From JACDAN01 sp035711385 (GTDB taxonomy: Bacteria; Actinomycetota; Thermoleophilia; Gaiellales; Gaiellaceae): DNA of 5,242 nucleotides. The number at the start of each line of letters is the position of its first letter. Positions within the stretch are counted from its first letter, which is position 1. The notes below the pieces were generated by a model that saw only the letters and a list, made by a program, of their open reading frames with translations, did no database searches and was not told the DNA's origin. The stretch is from NCBI GenBank assembly GCA_035711385.1, contig DASTCG010000030.1:1-5242 (forward strand), in the 5' to 3' direction. This document shows positions 1 to 4,634 of this stretch, piece after piece. A program made the translations under genes and the position numbers.

Positions 1-6
1 CGTGTC

Positions 7-372
7 TCAGTCCCTGGGGTGGGCATGTCCTCTCCAGTCGATGAACTTGGCGATCACGATCCCGGCGACGAGCGCAGCTCCGACCACGAGGAACGGGTTC
101 ACGCCGTCGCCCTTCCGCTTCGGCTTCGGCCGCTTTCCGAGCTGCGGAGCCGTCGGCGCGGTGGGCGCCCCGCTCCCCGGGGGCTGGCCAGTCGGTGCTT
201 CTCCTTTGATGCGCGCGGCGATCAAGCTCGGCTTCAGCTTACGCAGGAACGCCGCGTCGTCGGCCAGCTCCTCGCCGAGCTTCGCGGTCAGGCCGCCTTC
301 GGCGGCCGCACGGTCGGCGAGCTCTCGGAGCCGGTCGGCCGCGCGGTCGACGACCTTGTCGGCACTCATCAT
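7..372 (-). CDS. Small single-pass membrane protein, function unknown
   Basis: 121 aa, family not recognised. Residues 3-57 are charged and mostly helical, rich in Ala, Arg, Glu and Leu (VVDRAADRLRELADRAA), possibly a short coiled coil or amphipathic helix. Residues 58-90 are a low-complexity Pro/Gly/Ala linker ending in the basic run KRPKPKRK. Residues 92-112 form one hydrophobic segment (FLVVGAALVAGIVIAKFI), followed by a nine-residue polar tail. By the positive-inside rule the long N-terminal part should be cytoplasmic, making it a tail-anchored protein. The start ATG overlaps the stop of the upstream 43-aa gene as ATGA, with a second ATG immediately after. This favours translational coupling and supports the frame over the two overlapping plus-strand frames, whose translations are Ser/Arg/Pro-rich and look like shadows. 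No enzymatic motif is visible; the role is unknown. Confidence 0.72.
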   Translation of the reverse strand: MMSADKVVDRAADRLRELADRAAAEGGLTAKLGEELADDAAFLRKLKPSLIAARIKGEAPTGQPPGSGAPTAPTAPQLGKRPKPKRKGDGVNPFLVVGAALVAGIVIAKFIDWRGHAHPRD

Positions 373-500
373 CGCTTCTTCACCGGTGGCTCCTCACCGG
401 TGACGAGCCGGTAGATGCGAGTCGCCGCAGCGCGGGCGGCGAGGGCCGCGATCGCGCCGAAGAGCCCGTAGATCAGCGTCCAGGTAAGTCGGCGAAGCAT
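369..500 (-). CDS. 43-aa single-TM membrane protein (possibly DUF4235-like)
   Basis: A short ORF starting at ATG 500 and ending in TGA at 371-369. It encodes 43 aa with a basic N-terminus (MLRRLTW), one hydrophobic Ala-rich helix at about residues 7-26 (LIYGLFGAIAALAARAAA) and a polar tail YRLVTGEEPPVKKR. The tail, with its aromatic/basic-LVTGE-acidic pattern, recalls the end of the first half of small actinobacterial DUF4235 membrane proteins, but this protein is about half that length and the resemblance is from memory only. Its stop overlaps the start of the 121-aa gene (ATGA), so the two are probably co-transcribed and coupled. No Shine-Dalgarno is visible; a TAACTT hexamer lies 9 nt upstream of the ATG, suggesting a leaderless or nearly leaderless mRNA. 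The longer overlapping ORF at 394-612 in another frame has no membrane segment and crosses the argR start, so I prefer this one. Confidence 0.6.
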   Translation of the reverse strand: MLRRLTWTLIYGLFGAIAALAARAAATRIYRLVTGEEPPVKKR

Positions 501-509
501 GTCCGGGGA

Positions 510-515
510 AAGTTA
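510..515 (-). promoter_or_regulatory. Putative -10 element for the minus-strand membrane-protein pair
   Basis: Read on the minus strand, TAACTT fits the actinobacterial -10 pattern TANNNT. It ends 9 nt before the ATG at 500, which puts the likely transcription start (G or A at 504-502) only 2-4 nt ahead of the start codon. I see no convincing -35 hexamer at 16-18 nt spacing. It lies back to back with the argR promoter in a 70-bp divergent region. Confidence 0.4.
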
Positions 516-558
516 CCGCGCCTGACGCTTCGGAAACCTCGCGCCCGGAGTCGATAAC

Positions 559-564
559 TATGCT
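559..564 (+). promoter_or_regulatory. Putative -10 element for leaderless argR mRNA
   Basis: TATGCT matches TANNNT and is followed by 6 nt before the ATG at 571, so transcription would begin at or beside the start codon. There is no Shine-Dalgarno at usable spacing: the nearest purine run, GGAG at 547-550, is about 20 nt away. A -35 match is not evident, which is common for actinobacterial promoters. I found no clear ARG-box palindrome nearby, so autoregulation by ArgR cannot be argued from sequence. Confidence 0.45.
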
Positions 565-570
565 CGCCCT

Positions 571-1047
571 ATGCAGTCGGATGCGCGTCCGTTCGCGAAG
601 GCGGAGCGCCAACGGCTGATCGCAAGCCTCGTGTCACGTCGGCGCATCGGCACGCAGCACGACCTGCTGGCCGCGCTCGGGGCCGAGGGCTGCCGCGCCA
701 CCCAGGCGACCGTCTCACGCGACATTCACGAGCTAGGGCTGGAGAAGACCCGCGACCAGCTTGGGCGTCCGCGGTACGTCCTCCCGCAGGACGGGCGCCG
801 CACCGACCCCCGCGAGGCACTTGCGGCCGTCCTCTCGACGTTCGGCCTGCGTGCCGTCGCCGCGGAGAACCTGGTCGTCGTCCAGTCCGAGCTCGGCTCC
901 GCCCCCGCGATCGCAAGGGCGCTCGACCGGATCGAGCATCCCCTGATCGTGGGCACGCTCGCCGGCGACGACACGTGCCTCGTCGTGGCCGCGGATCGCG
1001 CGGGCGCAGCGGAGCTCGAGCGGGAGCTGGGGCAGGTCATTGGCTGA
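571..1047 (+). CDS. argR: ArgR-family arginine-responsive transcriptional regulator
   Basis: 158 aa, normal for ArgR/AhrC. The family forms hexamers that bind operators when L-arginine is bound, repressing arginine synthesis and sometimes activating catabolism. Residues about 8-72 are the winged helix-turn-helix: RLIASLVSRRRIGTQHDLLAAL, then ATQATVSRDI at 44-52 with the signature Ser49-Arg50 of the recognition helix, and the wing strand GRPRYVLP at 66-72. Residues about 85-157 form the oligomerisation/arginine-binding domain, with GSAPAIARALD at 109-119 and GTLAGDDTCLVV at 128-139; the GDD acidic pair (Asp133-Asp134) contacts arginine in characterised homologues. ATG 571 was chosen because it gives full family length and fits the leaderless promoter; the ATG at 560 is out of frame. 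The end overlaps the MaoC-like gene by 8 nt. No arg biosynthesis gene is in view, so its targets lie elsewhere or include this operon. Confidence 0.93.
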   Translation: MQSDARPFAKAERQRLIASLVSRRRIGTQHDLLAALGAEGCRATQATVSRDIHELGLEKTRDQLGRPRYVLPQDGRRTDPREALAAVLSTFGLRAVAAENLVVVQSELGSAPAIARALDRIEHPLIVGTLAGDDTCLVVAADRAGAAELERELGQVIG

Positions 1048-1438
1048 GGTGGGAGCGACCGCTCGGCGAAGCCGCCGGGTCACGGAACGCGACATCGAGC
1101 TCTTCACGGCGCTGACGGGCGACCGGAACCCGCTTCACTACGACGCGGAGGCGGCGGCGCGGTCGCGCTTCGGCGGCCTGATCGTCCAGGGCGGCGTGAC
1201 CTCGGGGCTCCTGAACGCCGTCGTCGCCGAGGATCTCCCCGGCCCGGGAAGCGTCTTCCTGCACGTGGACTGGAGCTTCAAGGCACCGGTCCGACCGGGC
1301 GACGAGATCACCGCGGAGGTGGAGGTGCTCGAGACGAGGGAGGACAAGCCGCTCACGCGACTGCGGACGACCATCGTCAACCAGGAGGGCACGGTCGTCC
1401 TCGACGGCACGGCGCTCGTGTGGACCGAGCCGCTCTGA
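1040..1438 (+). CDS. MaoC-like hotdog-fold dehydratase ((R)-specific enoyl-CoA hydratase type)
   Basis: 132 aa, the usual size for a single-hotdog MaoC/PhaJ-type hydratase, a cytoplasmic dimer that typically hydrates trans-2-enoyl-CoA to (R)-3-hydroxyacyl-CoA. After the opening strand and helix (VTERDIELFTALT, 14-26) comes the diagnostic hydratase loop GDRNPLHYD at 27-35. Asp28 and His33 have the five-residue spacing of the PhaJ catalytic Asp/His pair. FGGLIVQGGVTSGLL at 44-58 is the central hotdog helix region and RPGDEITAEVEVLE at 85-98 the conserved GD-containing strand. The start is TTG 1040, overlapping the argR end by 8 nt; GTG 1049, three codons later, is an equally possible start. Some family members act on branched or non-CoA-thioester substrates, so specificity is open. 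The overlaps with argR and the MFS gene indicate one operon. Confidence 0.88.
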   Translation: MAEVGATARRSRRVTERDIELFTALTGDRNPLHYDAEAAARSRFGGLIVQGGVTSGLLNAVVAEDLPGPGSVFLHVDWSFKAPVRPGDEITAEVEVLETREDKPLTRLRTTIVNQEGTVVLDGTALVWTEPL

Positions 1439-2589
1439 AAGCACTGGGGCTGCTGGCGGCGGCCCTCGTCCTGTCGATGACGACCTGGTTCTCCGCGACG
1501 GCGGTCGTGCCGCAGCTCCGCGAGCAGTGGGACCTCGGCAACACGGCGGCAGCCTGGCTGACGATCGCCGTCCAGGTCGGCTTCGTGGGCGGTGCGCTCG
1601 CCGGGAGCGCGCTCAGCATCGCGGACATCTTCCCGGCCCGCGCCGTGATCCTCGTCGGCTCGCTCGGCGCCGCTCTTGCGAACCTCGTGCTCGTCGTCGC
1701 CGGCGGCCCCGAGGTGGGGATCGCCGCCCGGCTCGCGACCGGCTTCTTCCTCGCCGGCGTGTATCCGCCCGCGCTCAAGCTCGCCTCCACCTGGTTCCTG
1801 CGGGGGAGGGGAACCGCCCTCGGGATCGTGGTCGGCGCGCTGACGCTCGGCTCGGCCGCGCCGCACCTCGTGAACGGCCTCGGCGGGCTGGACTGGCGGC
1901 TCGTCGTCTGGGTCACCTCGGCGCTGACGGCGGTCGGCGGCCTGATCGTCTTCTTCGGCGTCCACGAGGGGCCGTACGCGTTCCCCTCGGCGCGGTTCGA
2001 CCCACGCCAGGCCGGGCTCGTCCTCCGAAACCGCGGAGTACGGCTCGCCTCGCTCGGCTACTTCGGGCACATGTGGGAGCTCTATGCGATGTGGGCATGG
2101 TTTCTCGTCTTCTTCGCGGCGGTGGCCTCGGACGGCTCGGCAGCGGCGTACGCGACGTTCGCGGTGATCGCGGCGGGGGCTGTGGGATGCTGGGTCGGCG
2201 GCGTCCTCGGCGATCGCTGGGGGCGGCCGGAGACGACGGCGGCGATGATGGCCGTCTCCGCCGTCTGCGCCGCCTTGATCGGGCTGGCGGGGAGTGCCCC
2301 GGCAGGCGTTGTCCTCTGTCTCGGGCTCGTTTGGGGCTTCACGGTCGTGGGAGACTCGGCGCAGTTCTCGACGCTCGTGACCGAGCTGGCCGAGCAGGCC
2401 TACGTCGGCACCGCGCTGGGGTTCCAGATGGCGGTGGGGTTCGCGCTCACCGTGCCGACGATCTGGCTGCTTCCGTTTCTCGAGGATGAGGTCGGCTGGC
2501 GCTGGGCCTTCGCGTTTCTAGCGCCGGGTCCCGCGCTCGGGATCGTTGCGATGCTGCGCCTGCGGCGACTGCAGGGTGGGGCCCTCTAG
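1420..2589 (+). CDS. MFS transporter, 12 transmembrane segments
   Basis: 389 aa, inner-membrane major facilitator superfamily permease. Hydrophobic segments fall at about 9-29, 46-66, 75-95, 99-118, 132-152, 160-180, 210-232, 244-262, 272-290, 296-313, 329-352 and 361-380, with the central cytoplasmic loop at 181-208 (GPYAFPSARFDPRQAG). RGRGTALGIVVGA at 128-140 is the usual start of TM5. The second half has canonical motif A, GGVLGDRWGR (260-269). The matching N-terminal loop between TM2 and TM3 is SALSIADIFPAR (63-74) and lacks the Asp-Arg-x-Gly-Arg core. GYFGHMWELYAMWAW at 213-227 opens TM7 and is rich in aromatic and charged residues, plausibly lining the pore. The substrate cannot be assigned. 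The start is GTG 1420, which overlaps the MaoC-like gene by 19 nt, has no Shine-Dalgarno and places TM1 right after a short basic N-terminus; translation is probably coupled. Confidence 0.9.
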   Translation: MDRAALKALGLLAAALVLSMTTWFSATAVVPQLREQWDLGNTAAAWLTIAVQVGFVGGALAGSALSIADIFPARAVILVGSLGAALANLVLVVAGGPEVGIAARLATGFFLAGVYPPALKLASTWFLRGRGTALGIVVGALTLGSAAPHLVNGLGGLDWRLVVWVTSALTAVGGLIVFFGVHEGPYAFPSARFDPRQAGLVLRNRGVRLASLGYFGHMWELYAMWAWFLVFFAAVASDGSAAAYATFAVIAAGAVGCWVGGVLGDRWGRPETTAAMMAVSAVCAALIGLAGSAPAGVVLCLGLVWGFTVVGDSAQFSTLVTELAEQAYVGTALGFQMAVGFALTVPTIWLLPFLEDEVGWRWAFAFLAPGPALGIVAMLRLRRLQGGAL

Positions 2590-2594
2590 GGAAG

Positions 2595-2695
2595 GCGCAC
2601 CCAGCCTCCTCCCCGCGGCGATCGTAGTTGGGATCGGCGCGCGTGTGAGCGACGCGGCCGTGCCGGAAGCGCGACGGCAGGTGGAGGCTGTGCGC
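2595..2695. terminator. Inverted repeat filling the convergent intergenic region, probable bidirectional terminator
   Basis: The left arm GCGCACCCAGCCTCC (2595-2609) pairs with the right arm GGAGGCTGTGCGC (2683-2695): 13 Watson-Crick pairs with a two-C bulge at 2601-2602. It begins 6 bp after the MFS stop and ends 2 bp before the PRC-gene stop. Inside the 73-nt loop, CCGCG (2613-2617) can pair with CGCGG (2653-2657), enclosing CGATC/GATCG (2619-2623 / 2632-2636) around an 8-nt loop. GCCGT/ACGGC (2657-2661 / 2674-2678) can form a further arm, although G2657 is shared with the previous stem. There is no T-tract on either side, so an intrinsic terminator of the E. coli type is not supported. U-tract-less hairpins are common in actinobacteria. 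Five-base stems arise easily by chance at this GC content; the outer stem is the meaningful part. Confidence 0.5.
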
Positions 2696-2697
2696 GT

Positions 2698-2997
2698 CTA
2701 GGGCCGGACGTCCTGCCGCGGCGGCGCCGGCTCGTGCTCCTCGAACCGGTCGACCGCGTCGGCGCCGAAATCGACCTCGATCAGGCCCTCCCGAATCGAG
2801 CGAACCCGCTCGGCGGGCACGAATTTCGGCTTCCCGACGAGACCGGCCCACCGCCCGCTCGAGATCGCGAGCCCGCTGAAGATGTCCTTGCTCTCGTCGC
2901 CGACGACCTGCTCGACCCGACCGATCTCCGACCCATCCGGGGCGACCACCTCCCAGCCCGGCTCGATCATGAGCCAGGAGACGGGATCGCCGGCCAC
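2698..2997 (-). CDS. PRC-barrel-like small protein
   Basis: 99 aa, resembling small PRC-barrel / DUF2171-type proteins. The core IEPGWEVVAPDGSEIGRVEQ (11-30), VVGDESKDIFSGLAI (31-45) and GKPKFVPAERVRSIREGLIEVD (55-76) follows the family order: a strand pair with DG-x-x-IG-x-V, an acidic DESKDIF turn, then a K-x-VPAE-x-V strand ending in a hydrophobic I-x-V-x-F. PRC-barrel domains are small beta-barrels found in RimM, in photosynthetic reaction-centre H and in many free-standing stress or storage-like proteins; no catalytic residue is expected. The start is GTG 2997, whose G is the last base of the upstream stop (TAGTG), giving stop-start coupling; ATG 2970 is an alternative nine codons in. 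The open frame continues upstream to 3120, but that extension is Arg/Pro/Gly-rich antisense to the upstream gene and is not real. The acidic, Pro-rich tail (84-99) looks disordered. Confidence 0.75.
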   Translation of the reverse strand: MAGDPVSWLMIEPGWEVVAPDGSEIGRVEQVVGDESKDIFSGLAISSGRWAGLVGKPKFVPAERVRSIREGLIEVDFGADAVDRFEEHEPAPPRQDVRP

Positions 2998-3638
2998 TAG
3001 ACCGGACGGCCGTCCAGGTACCACACCGGGCCCTGGGTCAGGACGGGCTTCGTGTCGGCCAGGTAGCGAAGGATCGTGACCCGCGCGCCGATCTCCGCGG
3101 CGTCGACCCGCTCGAAGCATCGGAGCGCCATCTCAGGAGCGGCGCCGTAGCCGTAGCGCCCCACTCGGAAGCGGAAGCCGAGGGCCTCGCCGTACCGGGC
3201 GGGGTTGAGCGGCCCGATCAGGAGCGCCGCATGATCGAGGAAGTCGCTCGAGGCCAGCTCAATCTGCCCGTAGAGGTCGGTCCAGTCCTCCGGAAGGGTT
3301 GCGACTTGCACGGCCCACTGCTCGGCGGCGCGCGGCCACGTTGCGCGAGTCTCACCGACCTCTTCGGGTGCCACGGCCGCCAGCACGAGCTCGAGCGCCC
3401 CGGTGAGGCCCTCGCGATCGATCCGCTCCAGCATCCGCAGCGCCTGCCGCGGGCTGCCGCTGCCCCGCTGGACCGTGAAGCGAATCTCGCTGCCGACCCG
3501 CCCCGGAGAGAACGCGGTGAGCAGCGCTGCGGCCCGGTCGGCCCGCGCCGGGTCGTCGACTCTCAGCACATATCGGGCGTCGTCCCAGCCCTCCGGCAGG
3601 CCTGATTCGAGCCCCCGGTACTGCTCGGCGACGCGCAC
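2997..3638 (-). CDS. Unrecognised protein with two tandem copies of one domain
   Basis: 213 aa, no family recognised and no signal peptide, membrane segment or catalytic motif seen. It is built from two homologous halves: repeat 1 at about residues 14-85 and repeat 2 at 115-190. Both open with LPE-x-W-x-D, contain D-x-AA-x-L, then P-x-R-x-G, RF-x-V-x-R, a Gly-rich turn leading to P-x-x-ALR and an ER-x-D helix end. By hand I count 23 identical positions against repeat 1 residues 14-74, with four gap positions. The pattern suggests an alpha/beta sandwich unit. The C-terminus is GPVWYLDGRPV. GTG 3638 is preferred because it sits 7 nt after a TAGACT -10-like hexamer and just before the first repeat. 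The frame stays open upstream to 4412 only because it runs antisense to the E1 alpha gene. The PRC-barrel gene follows with a 1-nt overlap, so the two proteins probably share expression and perhaps function. Confidence 0.75.
   Translation of the reverse strand: MRVAEQYRGLESGLPEGWDDARYVLRVDDPARADRAAALLTAFSPGRVGSEIRFTVQRGSGSPRQALRMLERIDREGLTGALELVLAAVAPEEVGETRATWPRAAEQWAVQVATLPEDWTDLYGQIELASSDFLDHAALLIGPLNPARYGEALGFRFRVGRYGYGAAPEMALRCFERVDAAEIGARVTILRYLADTKPVLTQGPVWYLDGRPV
3069..3296 (-). repeat. Protein-level domain repeat, copy 2
   Basis: This encodes residues 115-190, beginning LPEDWTDLYG. It aligns to copy 1 with an offset of 101 residues at the start, rising to 105 after a four-residue insertion in the Gly/Tyr-rich turn VGRYGYGAAP (159-168). 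Shared residues include Trp119, Asp121, Ala137-Ala138, Pro146, Arg148, Gly150, Arg156-Phe157, Val159, Arg161, Pro168, Ala171-Leu172-Arg173, Glu176-Arg177 and Asp179. The two copies are joined by about 29 residues (86-114) containing two tryptophans. Confidence 0.7.
3384..3599 (-). repeat. Protein-level domain repeat, copy 1
   Basis: This encodes residues 14-85 of the duplicated-domain protein, beginning LPEGWDDARY. Key positions shared with copy 2 are Leu14-Pro15-Glu16, Trp18, Asp20, Asp34, Ala36-Ala37, Leu39, Pro45, Arg47, Gly49, Arg53-Phe54, Val56, Arg58, Pro63, Ala66-Leu67-Arg68, Glu71-Arg72 and Asp74. The copies are diverged at DNA level, so the duplication is old. Confidence 0.7.
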
Positions 3639-3645
3639 GCGCCCG

Positions 3646-3655
3646 AGTCTAGACT
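3646..3655. promoter_or_regulatory. Palindromic bidirectional -10 element for two divergent leaderless genes
   Basis: AGTCTAGACT is a perfect 10-bp palindrome centred between 3650 and 3651. It presents TAGACT (a TANNNT -10 match) on the plus strand at 3650-3655 and on the minus strand at 3651-3646. On each strand the hexamer is followed by exactly 7 nt and then a GTG start (3663 plus, 3638 minus), so the two start codons are equidistant from the dyad. The whole intergenic region is 24 nt, with no room for a separate promoter or Shine-Dalgarno for either gene. I see no good -35 hexamer on either side, and any such element would lie inside the opposing coding sequence. The palindrome could instead be, or also be, a repressor operator. 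Confidence 0.6.
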
Positions 3656-3662
3656 GCGAAAC

Positions 3663-4634
3663 GTGGCCAAGGTGGAGCGGAAGGGGGCGGTCTCGCCCGA
3701 GCTGCTGCGCGAGTTCTTTCGCGAGATGCTGCTCATCCGGCGCTTCGAGGAGAAGGTCGAGGAGCGCTTCCGCGCGGGAGAGCTGCCGGGCTTCCTCCAT
3801 GTCGCGATCGGGCAGGAGGCGGTCGCCGTCGGTGTCTGCCGGGCCCTCGAGGAAGGCGACGTCATCGCCTCGACTCACCGGGCCCACGGGCACACCCTGG
3901 CCAAGGGAACGCATCCGAACGAGCTGATGGCCGAGCTGTACGGAAAGCTCGAGGGCTGCTCGCACGGCTACGGCGGCTCCATGCATCTGTACGACGTCGA
4001 GCGCGGGAACCTCGGCGCGAACGCCGTCGTCGGCGGCGGTCTCCCCGCCGTCGTCGGCGCCGCGCTGGCGTTCAAGTTCCGGGACGAGCCTCGCGTCGCG
4101 GTCGCCTTCTTCGGCGACGGGGCGACGAACATCGGCACGTTCCACGAGTCGCTCAACCTCGCGCAGCTCTGGAACGTGCCTGCCGTCTTCGTCTGCGAGC
4201 ACAACCACTGGGCCGAGTCCACCCCGGCCACGCAGCACATGCCAATCGAGGACATGACCAAGCGCGCCGAGGCGTTCGGCATGGAGTCGATGCACGTCGA
4301 CGGCCAGGAGGTCGAGAAGGTGTACGAGGCGGCCGTCAAGGCAGTCGAGCACGCCCGTTCCGGGCGCGGCCCGGTCTTTCTCGTCGCCGAGACGTACCGC
4401 CTGAGCGGTCACTACATCGGCGACCCGCAGGTGTACCGGCCGAAAGACGAGGTGCAGCGGCTCAGGGAGACCGAGGACCCGATCGTCAAGCTGCGCGTCG
4501 AGCTCGAGCTTTCCGATGACGAGTTCGAGGAGCTCGACAACGAGGTCACGGAGCTCGTGGAGGCGAGCGTCGAGTTCGCGAAGGCAGGCACCGATCCGAG
4601 ACCCGAGGACGCCCTGAAGAACGTCTATGCCTGA
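3663..4634 (+). CDS. acoA: Thiamine-diphosphate-dependent dehydrogenase E1 component, alpha subunit (AcoA/PdhA type)
   Basis: 323 aa, typical for bacterial alpha subunits of acetoin or 2-oxoacid dehydrogenase E1, a cytoplasmic alpha2beta2 enzyme that uses thiamine diphosphate and Mg to cleave the substrate and pass the acyl group to lipoyl-E2. Family landmarks in order: LLIRRFEEKVEERF (23-36), IGQEAVAVG (49-57), STHRAHGHTLAKG (70-82), GGSMHLYD (104-111), the cofactor motif GDGATNIGTFHESLN (151-165) continuing to VCEHNHWAEST (177-187), and the mobile loop TYRLSGHYIGDPQVYR (244-259) with catalytic-type His250. The usual Asn-Asn of the motif is His180-Asn181 here; the metal-ligand Asn is kept. 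GHYIGDPQ is closer to AcoA-like than to mitochondrial PDH proteins. Start GTG 3663 fits the leaderless promoter; GTG 3672 is an alternative. It overlaps the beta gene by 8 nt. Whether acetoin, pyruvate or a branched 2-oxoacid is the substrate cannot be settled. Confidence 0.92.
   Translation: MAKVERKGAVSPELLREFFREMLLIRRFEEKVEERFRAGELPGFLHVAIGQEAVAVGVCRALEEGDVIASTHRAHGHTLAKGTHPNELMAELYGKLEGCSHGYGGSMHLYDVERGNLGANAVVGGGLPAVVGAALAFKFRDEPRVAVAFFGDGATNIGTFHESLNLAQLWNVPAVFVCEHNHWAESTPATQHMPIEDMTKRAEAFGMESMHVDGQEVEKVYEAAVKAVEHARSGRGPVFLVAETYRLSGHYIGDPQVYRPKDEVQRLRETEDPIVKLRVELELSDDEFEELDNEVTELVEASVEFAKAGTDPRPEDALKNVYA

Noticed and set aside
2..414. Two plus-strand open frames opposite the 121-aa membrane protein
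   Set aside because: Their translations are low-complexity Ser/Ala/Arg-rich or Arg/Gly-rich. The minus-strand reading gives a coherent helix-linker-TM protein with a coupled start.
541..570. ARG box upstream of argR
   Set aside because: No imperfect palindrome resembling known ArgR operators could be made out in the argR upstream region, so none is claimed.
394..612. 72-codon minus-strand open frame covering the argR start
   Set aside because: It overlaps the 43-aa membrane ORF in another frame and the argR promoter and start; its Arg-rich translation has no recognisable pattern.
1138..2070. 310-codon minus-strand open frame across the MaoC and MFS genes
   Set aside because: Its composition is Glu/Arg/Pro/Gly-rich with no hydrophobic core, and it spans two well-supported plus-strand genes; it is a GC-rich shadow.
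2734..3000. 88-codon plus-strand open frame opposite the PRC-barrel gene
   Set aside because: The minus-strand frame carries the PRC-barrel pattern and a stop/start overlap with its neighbour; the plus frame is its complement shadow.
3639..4412. Long minus-strand open frame continuing upstream of the duplicated-domain gene, antisense to E1 alpha
   Set aside because: It lies opposite a strongly supported acoA gene. The translation is rich in Arg, Asp, Leu and Gly with no domain pattern, as expected from the antisense frame of a GC-rich gene.
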